A stretch of DNA of 64,000 nt, taken from Rhodovulum sulfidophilum DSM 1374. GTDB lineage: Bacteria; Pseudomonadota; Alphaproteobacteria; Rhodobacterales; Rhodobacteraceae. The translations under genes and the position numbers were made by a program. Under the pieces are notes generated by a model that ran no database searches, was not told the DNA's origin, and worked only from the letters and a program-made list of their open reading frames with translations. The DNA is taken from the NCBI RefSeq assembly GCF_001633165.1, contig NZ_CP015418.1, forward strand, positions 3,968,001-4,032,000, read 5' to 3'. This document shows, piece by piece, positions 43,959 through 53,112 of the stretch (its first letter is position 1; each line of letters starts with the position of its first letter).

Positions 43959-44836
43959 TCCGCTTCCTCCGGCCCGGCATCGCGCTTCTCCCGCAGCAAC
44001 GCCGCCTGATAAACCCGGCGCCGGGGCAGATCCAGCGCCGCCGCAACCTCGGCCACCGCGTCCTTGACAGAAAGACGCGCAAGCGCCTCGTCCAGAGTGG
44101 CCTCAAGATCGTTCTGCTCGACAGCTCTGACAGGCGCCCGTCCGACCAGAAGCACGATCTCGCCGCGAACCTCGCGACCACGAAAGGCCTCTGCCAGTTC
44201 GGCGAGACTGCCGCGCGAGACCTCTTCGAATCGCTTGGTCAGTTCCCGGCAGACCGCTGCGTCGCGATCTCCACCGAGGGATACCGCCATTTCCGCTAAC
44301 AACCGGCTAATGCGTTTGGGAGATTCGTAAAAAACCAATGTCGCGGGTACGTTCGAAAGCTCCTCCAGCATCCGGGACCGGGCCCCCGACTGGGCGGGCG
44401 GGAACCCAGCGAACAGCACCCGATCGCTTGGCAGGCCCGCCACCACCAGCGCGGCCAGCATCGCCGAAGGCCCCGGCGCGGCATGCACCGCGACCCCGGC
44501 CGCGATCGCGGCCCGCGCCAGCGGAAAGCCCGGATCGGACACCATCGGCGTGCCCGCCTCGCTGACACAGGCGACGGACTTGCCCGCAGCCGCCATCTCG
44601 ACCAGCGCATCGCGCACCGAGGCCGCGGAATGGTCGTGATAGGCGATCAACGAACGCTCGCCGAGCGCAATGCCATGGATCTGCATCAGATGGCGGGCCG
44701 TCCGCGTATCCTCTGCCGCGATAACATCGGCCGAGGCCAGAACATCCAGCGCTTTCAGCGTGATGTCGCGCGCGGCACCGATCGGCGTGGCGACGAAATA
44801 AAGCCCGGGGGCCAGCGGATTTCGGAGGATCTCCAA
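43955..44836 (-). CDS. rsmI: 16S rRNA (cytidine 1402-2'-O)-methyltransferase
   Basis: Methylates C1402 of 16S rRNA; tetrapyrrole-methylase fold. Landmarks are GLYFVATPIGAARDITLKALD, DVIAAEDTRTARHLM, SEAGTPMVSDPGFPLARAA, the AAPGPSAMLAAL loop and FYESPKRISRLL. The start is uncertain. A TTG at 44836 gives the usual length of about 293 aa. In-frame ATGs at 44923 and 44950 would add 29-38 residues of non-conserved sequence and would overlap the divergent lipoprotein gene. Coupled to yraN downstream. Confidence 0.9.
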   Translation of the reverse strand: MEILRNPLAPGLYFVATPIGAARDITLKALDVLASADVIAAEDTRTARHLMQIHGIALGERSLIAYHDHSAASVRDALVEMAAAGKSVACVSEAGTPMVSDPGFPLARAAIAAGVAVHAAPGPSAMLAALVVAGLPSDRVLFAGFPPAQSGARSRMLEELSNVPATLVFYESPKRISRLLAEMAVSLGGDRDAAVCRELTKRFEEVSRGSLAELAEAFRGREVRGEIVLLVGRAPVRAVEQNDLEATLDEALARLSVKDAVAEVAAALDLPRRRVYQAALLREKRDAGPEEAE

Positions 44837-44921
44837 GGATTCTTTTACCTGTCTGTCGTTTACTTGCCCTGTCGATCCGCATAGGGTCGCCGACGAAACC
44901 GCCCCAGCGAAGGAGACGTTC

Positions 44922-46118
44922 ATGTTCGCCGTTTTTCGCGCCTGCCGCAAGCGGTTACCCTCGGTTCGACCAAGGGTTCTGGCATCGGTTCTGGGGCTCG
45001 GCGCACTCGCTCTGGTCGCGGCCTGCCAGCCCGGAGGTATCGGCGGCGGCCCGTCGATCGACGGATCGAAACCGGTTCCGGTGGCGCTGCTGGTGCCCGG
45101 CGGCTCGGCAAATGCGGGAGATCAGGTTCTGGCGCGCAGCCTCGAGAATGCCGCGCGGCTGGCGATTTCGGATCTGAAGGGCGTCAAGGTCGATCTTCGC
45201 GTCTACCAGACCGCGGGCAATCCCGACATCGCCGCCAAAGTCGCGGCCGAGGCTGTCTCCGACGGCGCCAAGATAATTCTCGGCCCGCTTTATGCACAAT
45301 CCGCGAACGCGGCCGGCCTGGCCGTCGCCCGACGCGGCGTCAACGTGCTCAGCTTTTCGAACAACCCCCAGATCGCCGGCGGCAATGTCTTCGTGCTGGG
45401 ACCGACCTTCGAGAACACCGCCGATCGCCTTGTGCGCTATGCCGCGACACAGGGCCGGACCAATGTCATGATCGTGCACGATCCCGATGTGGCGGGCCAG
45501 GCCGGGCGCGCGGCAATCGCCTCGGCAGTGGCACGCAGCGGCGGATCGGTCGCCGCGACCGGCAGCTACGAGCTGTCGCAGAACGGCGTGGTACAGGCCA
45601 TACCGGACCTCGCGCGCAAGGCGCGCGGCTCGGGCGCCTCGGCAATCTTCTTCACGGCCAGCACCGCGGGCGCCCTGCCGCTGCTGGCGCAGTTGCTTCC
45701 GGAAAACAGCGTCGATCCGGCCAAGGTGCAGTTCATCGGGCTGACCCGTTGGGACATCCCGCCCTCCACGCTGGCGCTTCCCGGGCTGCAGGGCGGCTGG
45801 TTCGCCCTCCCCGACCCCGGGGTATCGGACCGGTTCGAACGGCGCTACACCGCCGCCTATGGCGAACCGGCCCATCCCGCAGCGGGTCTTGCCTATGACG
45901 GCATCGCCGCGATCGGCGCCCTTGCCAGCCAGGGCCGCAGCGACGCATTGTCGGTTTCCGGGCTGACCCAGCCTTCGGGCTTCGTCGGCGTCAACGGCGT
46001 ATTCCGCCTTCGCACAGATGGAACGAACGAGCGGGCCTTGGCAGTGGCCGAGATCCGCGACAACCAGGTGACCGTGATTGACCCCGCTCCAAGAAATTTC
46101 GGCGGCGCAGGCTTCTAG
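44922..46118 (+). CDS. LppC/LpoA-like lipoprotein, penicillin-binding protein activator family
   Basis: A 398-aa periplasmic-binding-protein-fold lipoprotein. The lipobox LVAAC puts the acylated Cys at residue 35. The leucine-binding-protein-like domain includes VPVALLVPGGSANAGDQVLARSLENAARLA, IILGPLYAQSANAAG, GVNVLSFSNNPQIAGGNVFVLGP and AGLAYDGIAAIGALA. Relatives bind outer-membrane partners to activate class A penicillin-binding proteins (LpoA in E. coli). AGGAG precedes the ATG at 44922. The 3' end overlaps the glnD frame by 41 bp. Confidence 0.88.
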   Translation: MFAVFRACRKRLPSVRPRVLASVLGLGALALVAACQPGGIGGGPSIDGSKPVPVALLVPGGSANAGDQVLARSLENAARLAISDLKGVKVDLRVYQTAGNPDIAAKVAAEAVSDGAKIILGPLYAQSANAAGLAVARRGVNVLSFSNNPQIAGGNVFVLGPTFENTADRLVRYAATQGRTNVMIVHDPDVAGQAGRAAIASAVARSGGSVAATGSYELSQNGVVQAIPDLARKARGSGASAIFFTASTAGALPLLAQLLPENSVDPAKVQFIGLTRWDIPPSTLALPGLQGGWFALPDPGVSDRFERRYTAAYGEPAHPAAGLAYDGIAAIGALASQGRSDALSVSGLTQPSGFVGVNGVFRLRTDGTNERALAVAEIRDNQVTVIDPAPRNFGGAGF

Positions 46119-48894
46119 CCCGTCCAGATCCCGCCCGACAAACCTGACGCCGGACAGCCTGATCTGTCCGGCGTCGGACATTTTCGACCAGACCGCCTTC
46201 GAGGCCGAACTGACCCGTTTGATGGATCAGGACATCGGTTCCAAGGCGCTACGCGATGCCGTGGTGCAATACCTCTCCGACGCGCGGCAGAAAGGTCGCA
46301 GCGCGATTGCCGCGGCCTTCTCCGACAGGCCCTTCGACGCCGGCCCGACCGTGCGCGCCTATACCTGGCTCACCGATTGCCTGGTCCGCGCGACCCTGAA
46401 AGTGTCCTGCGAAGTCCTGCATCCGCGCCCCAACCCGACCGAGGGCGAACGCCTCGCCGTGTTCTCGGTCGGCGGTTACGGCCGAAGCGAGATGGCCCCG
46501 CATTCCGATGTCGATCTGCTGTTCCTGATCCCCTACAAGCTGACCCCCTGGGCTGAAAGCGTGATCGAATCCATGCTCTACATGCTCTGGGACCTCAGGC
46601 TGAAAGTGGGGCATTCCTCGCGCACGGTGAAGGACTGTCTGCGGCTCGGTCGCGAGGATTACACGATCCGCACCGCATTGCTGGAGAACCGCCTCCTCGG
46701 CGGGTACATGCCACTGGCCAAGACCCTGGACAGCGCGCTCTGGGACGATCTCTTCAAGGGCACCGCGGCCGAATTCATCGAGGCCAAACTGGCCGAGCGC
46801 TCGGAACGCCACCGCAAGCAGGGCGGCCAGCGCTACGTGCTGGAACCCAACGTGAAGGAGGGCAAGGGCGGGCTGCGGGACCTGCAATCGCTCTACTGGA
46901 TCGCGAAATACGTCTATCGCGTCGACCGCGCCTCGCAACTCGTCAAGCTGGGCTTCTTCACCCGCGACGAATTCACCGGTTTCGTCGAGGCCGAGCGGTT
47001 CCTCTGGGCCGTGCGCTGTCACCTGCACCTGATCGCGAACCGCGCCATCGACCAGCTTACCTTCGACATGCAGGTCGAGGTCGCCGCGCGGATGGGCTAT
47101 ACCGACCATGGCGGGCGCCGCGCGGTCGAGCATTTCATGCAGGACTATTTCCGCCACGCCACCACCGTGGGCGACCTGACCCGGATCTTCCTGACCAAGC
47201 TCGAGGCCGCCCATGTCAAGAAGGAGCCGGCGCTGATCGGGCTGTTCCGCCGCCGCCGCAAGGTGCCGAAAGGCTACGAGATCGTCCAGAACCGCATGAA
47301 TGTCTCGGACCCCAAGGCGTTCCTGGCCGACAAGCTGAACCTGCTGAAGATCTTCGAGGAAGCGCTCCGGACCGGCACGCTGCTGCATCCCGACGCGATG
47401 CGGCTGATCCAGGCCAATCTGCGGCTGATCGACGACGATGTCCGCAACGCCCCCGAAGCGCAGCGGATCTTCCTCGACCTGCTGCTCAAGCACGGCAATC
47501 CCGAACGGTCGCTGCGGCGGATGAACGAACTCGGCGTGCTCTCGGCGCTGATCCCGGAATTCGAGCCCATCGTGGCGATGATGCAGTTCAACGTCTATCA
47601 CAGCTACACGGTGGACGAGCACACGATCCAGTGCGTGTCGACGCTCGCCCAGATCGAGCGCGGCGAGCTGATCGAGGAACTGCCCATCGCCAGCCGCATC
47701 CTCAAGGACGGGGTGAACCGGCGGGTGCTGTATGTCGCGCTTCTGCTGCACGATATCGGCAAGGGCCGCCCCGAGGACCATTCGGTGCTGGGTGCGCAGA
47801 TCGCGCGCAAGGTGGCGCCGCGGCTGGGGCTCCGGCCCGAGGAATGCGAAACCGTCGAATGGCTGGTGCGCTATCACCTGCTGATGTCGGACATGGCGCA
47901 GAAGCGCGACCTTTCCGACCCGCGCACGGTGCGCGACTTCGCAAAGGCGGTGAAAACCCGCAAGCGGCTCGACCTGCTGACGGTGCTGACCGTCTGCGAC
48001 ATCATCGGGGTGGGCCCCGGCACGTGGAACAACTGGAAGGCCCAGCTGATCCGCAGCCTCTATCGCGAGACCGTGCGCGCGCTGGAAGGCGGGCTGGAGG
48101 ATGTCAACCGCGACCGTCGCGAGGCCGAGTCCAAGCGCGCGCTGCGCGAGGCGCTCTCGGGCTGGGACGCCAAGGAGCTGCGGGCCGAAATCGGCCGCCA
48201 TTACGGCCCCTACTGGCAGGGCTTGCCGACCGGCACGCATGTGGTGATGGCCAGGCTGCTGCGCGGCATCAGCGATGACGAGATCCGGATCGACCTGGCC
48301 GAGGATGCCGACCGCGACGCCACCCGGGTTTGCTTTGCCCTTTCGGACCATCCCGGCATCTTCGCGCGGCTGGCGGGCGCGCTGGCTCTGGTGGGCGCCA
48401 ACGTGGTCGACGCGCGCACCTATACCACCAAGGACGGTTACGCCACCGCCGCCTTCTGGATCCAGGATGGCGATGGTTCGCCCTATGACGCCTCGCGGCT
48501 GAGCCGGCTCAGCCAGATGATCGAGAAGACCCTGATGGGCGAGGTCCGCCCGCGCGAGAAGCTTGCCGACCGCGACAAGCTCAAGAAGCGCGAGCGCAGC
48601 TTCCGCTTCCCGACCTCGATCACCTTCGACAATGACGGCTCGGAGATCTACACCATCATCGAGGTCGATACCCGCGACCGGCCGGGGCTGCTTTACGACC
48701 TGACCCGGGTCTTTGCGACCAGCAACATCTATATCGCCTCGGCAATGATCGCGACCTATGGCGCGCAGGTGGTCGACAGCTTCTATGTGAAGGACAGTTT
48801 CGGGCTGAAGCTCTATGCGAGATCGCGGCAGGAATCGCTTGAACGCAAGCTGCGCGAGGCGATCGTGAAGGGTACCGAAAGGGCGAACAAGTAA
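46078..48894 (+). CDS. glnD: [Protein-PII] uridylyltransferase / uridylyl-removing enzyme
   Basis: Glutamine sensor that uridylylates PII proteins when nitrogen is short and reverses this when glutamine is plentiful; up to 938 aa. The nucleotidyltransferase active site is SVGGYGRSEMAPHSDVDLLF near residue 131-150. LEPNVKEGKGGLRDLQSLYW follows, the HD hydrolase site is LLLHDIGKGRPEDHS near 556, and two ACT domains start near 750 (DHPGIFARLAGALALVG) and 860 (DRPGLLYDLTRVFATS). The 5'-most start is a TTG at 46078 inside the preceding gene; the real start may be somewhat later. Its stop shares a base with murJ (TAATG). Confidence 0.95.
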   Translation: MTPLQEISAAQASSPSRSRPTNLTPDSLICPASDIFDQTAFEAELTRLMDQDIGSKALRDAVVQYLSDARQKGRSAIAAAFSDRPFDAGPTVRAYTWLTDCLVRATLKVSCEVLHPRPNPTEGERLAVFSVGGYGRSEMAPHSDVDLLFLIPYKLTPWAESVIESMLYMLWDLRLKVGHSSRTVKDCLRLGREDYTIRTALLENRLLGGYMPLAKTLDSALWDDLFKGTAAEFIEAKLAERSERHRKQGGQRYVLEPNVKEGKGGLRDLQSLYWIAKYVYRVDRASQLVKLGFFTRDEFTGFVEAERFLWAVRCHLHLIANRAIDQLTFDMQVEVAARMGYTDHGGRRAVEHFMQDYFRHATTVGDLTRIFLTKLEAAHVKKEPALIGLFRRRRKVPKGYEIVQNRMNVSDPKAFLADKLNLLKIFEEALRTGTLLHPDAMRLIQANLRLIDDDVRNAPEAQRIFLDLLLKHGNPERSLRRMNELGVLSALIPEFEPIVAMMQFNVYHSYTVDEHTIQCVSTLAQIERGELIEELPIASRILKDGVNRRVLYVALLLHDIGKGRPEDHSVLGAQIARKVAPRLGLRPEECETVEWLVRYHLLMSDMAQKRDLSDPRTVRDFAKAVKTRKRLDLLTVLTVCDIIGVGPGTWNNWKAQLIRSLYRETVRALEGGLEDVNRDRREAESKRALREALSGWDAKELRAEIGRHYGPYWQGLPTGTHVVMARLLRGISDDEIRIDLAEDADRDATRVCFALSDHPGIFARLAGALALVGANVVDARTYTTKDGYATAAFWIQDGDGSPYDASRLSRLSQMIEKTLMGEVRPREKLADRDKLKKRERSFRFPTSITFDNDGSEIYTIIEVDTRDRPGLLYDLTRVFATSNIYIASAMIATYGAQVVDSFYVKDSFGLKLYARSRQESLERKLREAIVKGTERANK

Positions 48895-50438
48895 TGCGTC
48901 CGATCCGGCTGGTGTCGGGCTTTCTGACCGTCGGCGTCTGGACCCTTGCCAGCCGCATCCTCGGCTTTGCCCGCGATATCCTGATTGCCGCCTATCTGGG
49001 CACCGGCCCGGTGGCCGAGGCGTTTCTGGTGGCCTTCTCGCTGCCCAACATGTTCCGCCGCTTCTTTGCCGAAGGCGCGTTCAACATGGCCTTCATCCCG
49101 CTCTTTTCAAAGAAGCTCGAACGGGACGAGGGCGCGCTCGACTTCGCGCGCGACGCTTTCACCGGGCTGGCGACAATCCTGATCGGCTTTACCCTTCTGG
49201 CCCAGATCGCGATGCCCGCCTTGGTGCTGGCCATGGCGGGCGGCTTCGCCGCCGACCAGCGCTTCGACATCGCGGTCGTCTACGGCCGGATCGCCTTTCC
49301 CTATATCCTTTTCATCTCGCTCGCGGCGCTCCTGTCGGGCGTGCTGAACGCCACCGGCCGCTTCGTCGCCGCCGCCGCGGCCCCGGTGCTGCTGAACATC
49401 CTCCTGGTCGGCGCGATGCTGATGGCAGCCGCGATGGGCTGGCCGGTGGGCGATGCGCTGGTCTGGACGGTGCCGCTGGCGGGTATCGCGCAGATGGCGC
49501 TGGTCTGGACGGCTGCCGCGAAGGCGGGCTTCCGGCTGACCTTCCGCCGCCCGCGGCTCACGCCCGAGCTCAGGCGGCTGGCCATCATCGCGGCCCCCGC
49601 GGCGCTGGCCGGCGGCGTGGTGCAGGTCAACCTGCTGATCGGGCGTCAGGTCGCCAGCTTCTTCGAGGGCGCGGTGGCCTGGCTGTCCTATGCCGACCGG
49701 CTTTATCAGCTGCCGCTCGGCGTGGTCGGCATCGCCATCGGCGTGGTGCTGCTGCCCGATCTCTCGCGTCGTCTCGGCGCAGGCGACACCGCGGGCGGGC
49801 GCGACGCCTTTAACCGCGCCGGCGAATTCGCCCTCGCTCTGACCCTGCCCGCCGCGGTCGCCCTCGCCACGATCCCGGGCCCCATCGTGGCGGTCCTGTT
49901 CCAGCGCGGTGCCTTCGACCAGGCCGATGTGGCGGCCACGGCGCTGGCCGTCGCGGTCTATGGCGCGGGGCTTCCGGCCTTCGTGATGCAGAAGGTCCTG
50001 CAGCCATTGTTCTTTGCCCGCGAGGATACCCGGCGCCCGTTCCATTACGCGCTCGGGGCGCTCGCGGTGAATGCGGGCATCGCCATCGGGCTGGCCCCGC
50101 TTTGCGGCTATATCGCCGCCGCCTGGGGCACGACGCTGGCGGGCTGGGCCATGGTGGCGCTGCTCTGGCGCGGATCGCGGCGCTTCGGCAGCGCGGCCGA
50201 AACCGATGCGCGCTTCCTGCGCCGGACAGGAAGAATCGCGCTGGCCTCGGCGCTGATGGGGGCGATCCTGTGGCTCGCGGCCCGGGGTGCGCAGCCCTGG
50301 CTGGCCGCAGAGGGCCTGCGCTATCCGGCGCTGGCCGGGCTGGTGGCGCTGGGGATCGTATCCTATTTCGGGCTGGGCCATCTCCTCGGCGCATTCCGGC
50401 TGTCGGAATTCCGCCGGGCGATGCGCCGTCAGCGCTGA
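48894..50438 (+). CDS. murJ: Lipid II flippase MurJ
   Basis: A 514-aa inner-membrane protein of 13-14 helices that moves lipid II outward for peptidoglycan synthesis. Signature segments are TLASRILGFARDILIAAYLGTG, EAFLVAFSLPNMFRRFFAEGAFNMAFIPLF (quoted in outline), VNLLIGRQVASFFEGAVAWLSYADRLYQLPLG and the late PAFVMQKVLQPLFFAREDTRRP. The start overlaps the glnD stop by one base. The 3' end overlaps the convergent rhomboid-like gene by 10 bp. Confidence 0.96.
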   Translation: MRPIRLVSGFLTVGVWTLASRILGFARDILIAAYLGTGPVAEAFLVAFSLPNMFRRFFAEGAFNMAFIPLFSKKLERDEGALDFARDAFTGLATILIGFTLLAQIAMPALVLAMAGGFAADQRFDIAVVYGRIAFPYILFISLAALLSGVLNATGRFVAAAAAPVLLNILLVGAMLMAAAMGWPVGDALVWTVPLAGIAQMALVWTAAAKAGFRLTFRRPRLTPELRRLAIIAAPAALAGGVVQVNLLIGRQVASFFEGAVAWLSYADRLYQLPLGVVGIAIGVVLLPDLSRRLGAGDTAGGRDAFNRAGEFALALTLPAAVALATIPGPIVAVLFQRGAFDQADVAATALAVAVYGAGLPAFVMQKVLQPLFFAREDTRRPFHYALGALAVNAGIAIGLAPLCGYIAAAWGTTLAGWAMVALLWRGSRRFGSAAETDARFLRRTGRIALASALMGAILWLAARGAQPWLAAEGLRYPALAGLVALGIVSYFGLGHLLGAFRLSEFRRAMRRQR

Positions 50439-51115
50439 CGGATCTTCGCCCGCACCCGGGCCCAGCCGCCGGGGCTGACTACGAAGGACAGCACGAAGCC
50501 GGTGCAGAACCCGGCCAGATCGGCGACCCAATCAAAGCCGCCACCGAACAGCAGGCCGAACAGAAGCTGGATGCCCAGGAGCACCCCGATCAGGGTGAAG
50601 GCCCGGTACTGGGTCGGGCCGGTCCCCGCGAGCCGCACCCACATCAGGAAGGTGAAGGCGCCGATCAGCCCGTAGACCGCCGGATAGCCGCCGATCAGCG
50701 GCGTCGGCGTGTCGAGCAGCAGCCCATAGGCCAGCGCACCGACGATGGCCGCACCGAAAAACACCAGAAGCACCGCCCAGGCCCGGAACACCTCGCCCAC
50801 CATCTTGCCCAGCGCCAGGATGAAGACCACGACGAAAACCGCATGGGTCAGGCTGGCATGGACGAAGGGATAGGTGACGAAACGGATCATCTGGTCGGCG
50901 GGAAACTGGCCGCTCTGCAGCATCCAGTCGAAAACCTGCCCCGAAAAGCCGTAATCGCGGATCGCCTGCAACCGCCAGCCGACCGCCCCCGGTCCGCCCA
51001 CAAGCCCCCGCGCCCCCAGGCTCAGGACCACCTCCATCGCGATGACCGGCAACACCAGCAGCCAGACCACGGCGGGCAACGGATTGATCGGCGGAGCGTT
51101 CGGATCGGACTGCAT
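50429..51115 (-). CDS. Rhomboid-fold membrane protein lacking catalytic residues (pseudo-rhomboid)
   Basis: A 228-aa protein with about six helices. The rhomboid layout is clear: an HASLTH motif in the second helix ([20 protein letters not shown]), then the active-site helix region [19 protein letters not shown], then the last helix [18 protein letters not shown]. In active rhomboids the second region reads GxSG with the nucleophilic Ser, and the last helix has a catalytic His in AHxxG. Here these positions read GGYPA and ADLAG, so both Ser and His appear replaced. The ATG at 51115 gives a short polar N-terminus. Divergent from trpS. Confidence 0.8.
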   Translation of the reverse strand: MQSDPNAPPINPLPAVVWLLVLPVIAMEVVLSLGARGLVGGPGAVGWRLQAIRDYGFSGQVFDWMLQSGQFPADQMIRFVTYPFVHASLTHAVFVVVFILALGKMVGEVFRAWAVLLVFFGAAIVGALAYGLLLDTPTPLIGGYPAVYGLIGAFTFLMWVRLAGTGPTQYRAFTLIGVLLGIQLLFGLLFGGGFDWVADLAGFCTGFVLSFVVSPGGWARVRAKIRQR

Positions 51116-51194
51116 GCGACACGGGCCTCGGTTGACGCTGTTCCCCCGCATCGGTAAGCGAACGAAGCGTGAAATTCCAGACGGAGATGAACCG

Positions 51195-52217
51195 ATGGCC
51201 GAGGTGGTCCACACACCGCGAGTCTTTTCCGGCATCCAGCCCTCGGGCGGGCTGACGCTGGGCAACTACCTGGGCGCGCTCAAGCGCTTCGGAGAGACTC
51301 AGGACCAGGGCGAGATGCCCACGATCTACTGCATCGTCGACATGCATGCGATCACCGTCTGGCAAGACCCCGAGAAGCTGCGCCACGCCACGCGCGCGCT
51401 GACCGCGGGCTTCATCGCCAGCGGCATCGACCCGACGAAATCGATCCTGTTCAACCAGTCGGCGGTGCCCGGCCACGCCCAGTTGGGCTGGATCTTCAAC
51501 TGCGTGGCACGCCTCGGCTGGATGCAGCGCATGACCCAGTTCAAGGACAAGGCCGGCAAGAATTCCGAGAACGTCTCGCTGGGGCTGTTCGCCTATCCGG
51601 CGCTGATGGCGGCCGACATCCTCGTGTATCACGCCACCCATGTGCCGGTCGGCGAGGACCAGAAGCAGCATGTCGAGCTGACCCGCGACATCGCGATCAA
51701 GTTCAACAACGATTACGGCACCGATTTCTTCCCGGTGCCCGAGCCGGTGATCGAGGGCGCCGCGACCCGGGTGATGAGCCTGCGCGACGGCACCAAGAAG
51801 ATGTCGAAATCGGACCCCTCGGACATGAGCCGGATCAACCTGACCGACGATGCCGACACCATCGCCAAGAAGATCAGGAAGGCCAAGACCGACCCCGAAC
51901 CGCTGCCCGAGACCCTCGACGGGCTGGAAGGGCGGCCCGAGGCGCGCAACCTCGTCAACATCTATGCCGCGCTTTCCGGAAAGGCCGCGGCCGAGGTCGT
52001 GGCCGAATATGCCGGTCAGCAATTCGGCACCTTCAAGCCCGCGCTTGCCGATCTGGCGGTCGAGCGGCTGTCACCGATCTCTTCGGAGATGAGCCGCCTG
52101 ATGCAGGACCCGGCCGAGATCGACCGCATCCTCGCCCATGGCGCCGAACAGGCCAACGCCATCGCGGCCCCGATCGTGCGGCGCGCCCGCGACATCGTCG
52201 GGATGGTTGGCGCCTGA
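51195..52217 (+). CDS. trpS: Tryptophanyl-tRNA synthetase
   Basis: Charges tRNA-Trp; 340-aa class I synthetase. The HIGH-equivalent motif is [18 protein letters not shown] near residues 12-30. The active site has [24 protein letters not shown] and [18 protein letters not shown], and the KMSKS loop is [12 protein letters not shown] near residue 200. The ATG at 51195 ([13 protein letters not shown]) is chosen with ACGGAGA upstream; the longer frame to 51042 overlaps the divergent gene. A long hairpin follows 12 bp after the stop. Confidence 0.96.
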   Translation: MAEVVHTPRVFSGIQPSGGLTLGNYLGALKRFGETQDQGEMPTIYCIVDMHAITVWQDPEKLRHATRALTAGFIASGIDPTKSILFNQSAVPGHAQLGWIFNCVARLGWMQRMTQFKDKAGKNSENVSLGLFAYPALMAADILVYHATHVPVGEDQKQHVELTRDIAIKFNNDYGTDFFPVPEPVIEGAATRVMSLRDGTKKMSKSDPSDMSRINLTDDADTIAKKIRKAKTDPEPLPETLDGLEGRPEARNLVNIYAALSGKAAAEVVAEYAGQQFGTFKPALADLAVERLSPISSEMSRLMQDPAEIDRILAHGAEQANAIAAPIVRRARDIVGMVGA

Positions 52218-52229
52218 CCTCTGCATCAA

Positions 52230-52265
52230 CGCACATATCGCCTGACATTTCCGGTGATATGTGCG
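52230..52265 (+). terminator. Hairpin downstream of trpS
   Basis: Arms CGCACATATCGCC (52230-52242) and GGTGATATGTGCG (52253-52265) pair over 13 bp with one G-U wobble; loop TGACATTTCC. No U-tract follows, so it may also protect the mRNA end. Confidence 0.6.
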
Positions 52266-52307
52266 GCGTCTGCGGGGTGCTATCCTTCATTGCAAAAGGA
52301 GCCCCCC

Positions 52308-52829
52308 ATGACCCCAGTTCCCGCCGAGACCCGTATCGGCCATATCCACCTGAAAGTCGCCGATCTCGACCGCGCCATCGCCTTCTATTCCGGCATTCTG
52401 GGCTTCGAGCTGACCCAGCGCTACGGGCCGGGCGCGGCCTTCCTGTCAGCGGGCGGGTATCACCACCATATCGGGCTGAACACCTGGGAGAGCCTCGGCG
52501 CGACGCCGCCGCCGCCCGGCCATACCGGACTTTACCACACCGCGATCCTGTTTCCCGACCGCGCCAGCCTGGGCGCGGCGCTGGCCCGGGTGCTGGCGGC
52601 CGGCATTTCCCTGACCGGCGCGGCAGATCACGGCGTGAGCGAGGCCGTCTATCTGAACGATCCCGACGGCAACGGGGTCGAGCTTTACCGCGACCGCCCC
52701 GAGGCGGACTGGCCGCGCGATGCCGAAGGCCGACTTCGGATGGTGAACCATCCGCTCGATCTCGACGCCCTGCTGGCAGAGGCCGGGCCCCAGGCCGATA
52801 CCGAATTCACGCAACCGACGCAGGCCTGA
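52308..52829 (+). CDS. VOC family protein (catechol-2,3-dioxygenase-like)
   Basis: A 173-aa protein. The N-terminal half is IGHIHLKVADLDRAIAFYSGILGFEL with the metal His in HIHLK. SAGGYHHHIGLNTWESLGATP, typical of the CatE/YfiE group, is followed by the C-terminal SEAVYLNDPDGNGVELYRDRP with the metal Glu, and a His in YHTAILFPDR. AAAAGGAG precedes the ATG at 52308. Probably an oxygenase or a lyase on an aromatic or keto substrate; not resolved further. Confidence 0.87.
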   Translation: MTPVPAETRIGHIHLKVADLDRAIAFYSGILGFELTQRYGPGAAFLSAGGYHHHIGLNTWESLGATPPPPGHTGLYHTAILFPDRASLGAALARVLAAGISLTGAADHGVSEAVYLNDPDGNGVELYRDRPEADWPRDAEGRLRMVNHPLDLDALLAEAGPQADTEFTQPTQA

Positions 52830-52967
52830 CACAAAACGGAATCGCTTGCCGCCGAGGGTCGGGATGTCGGGTTCCGCAAGGCTCGGTCGGCCGGGGGCGG
52901 CGCCCCGCAATCCCCAAGTCGGCGCATCCGCCCGTTGCTCCCGCGCCTGCGGCGACGGCACCCGAAG

Positions 52968-52993
52968 CGCCCCCGGCCGTCCCGCCGGGGGCG
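52968..52993 (+). terminator. GC-rich hairpin after the VOC gene
   Basis: Arms CGCCCCCGG (52968-52976) and CCGGGGGCG (52985-52993) with an 8-nt loop, followed by TGTTT. It lies inside a 283-bp gap before the aminotransferase gene, in which I see no other feature. Confidence 0.55.
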
Positions 52994-53112
52994 TGTTTCC
53001 ATGCGCAAGGGAACGGGTGATCCCCGCTTCGACCCTGCGACGTGCTCCTATCTGGACGGCCCTGCGAGCCGGGTCTAGGGTGCGCCAAAATTTTCCGGAA
53101 CGAGGCATCGTC

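Noticed and set aside
46249..48351. Leftward open frame of 700 codons
   Set aside because: Antisense to glnD, whose catalytic motifs are intact.
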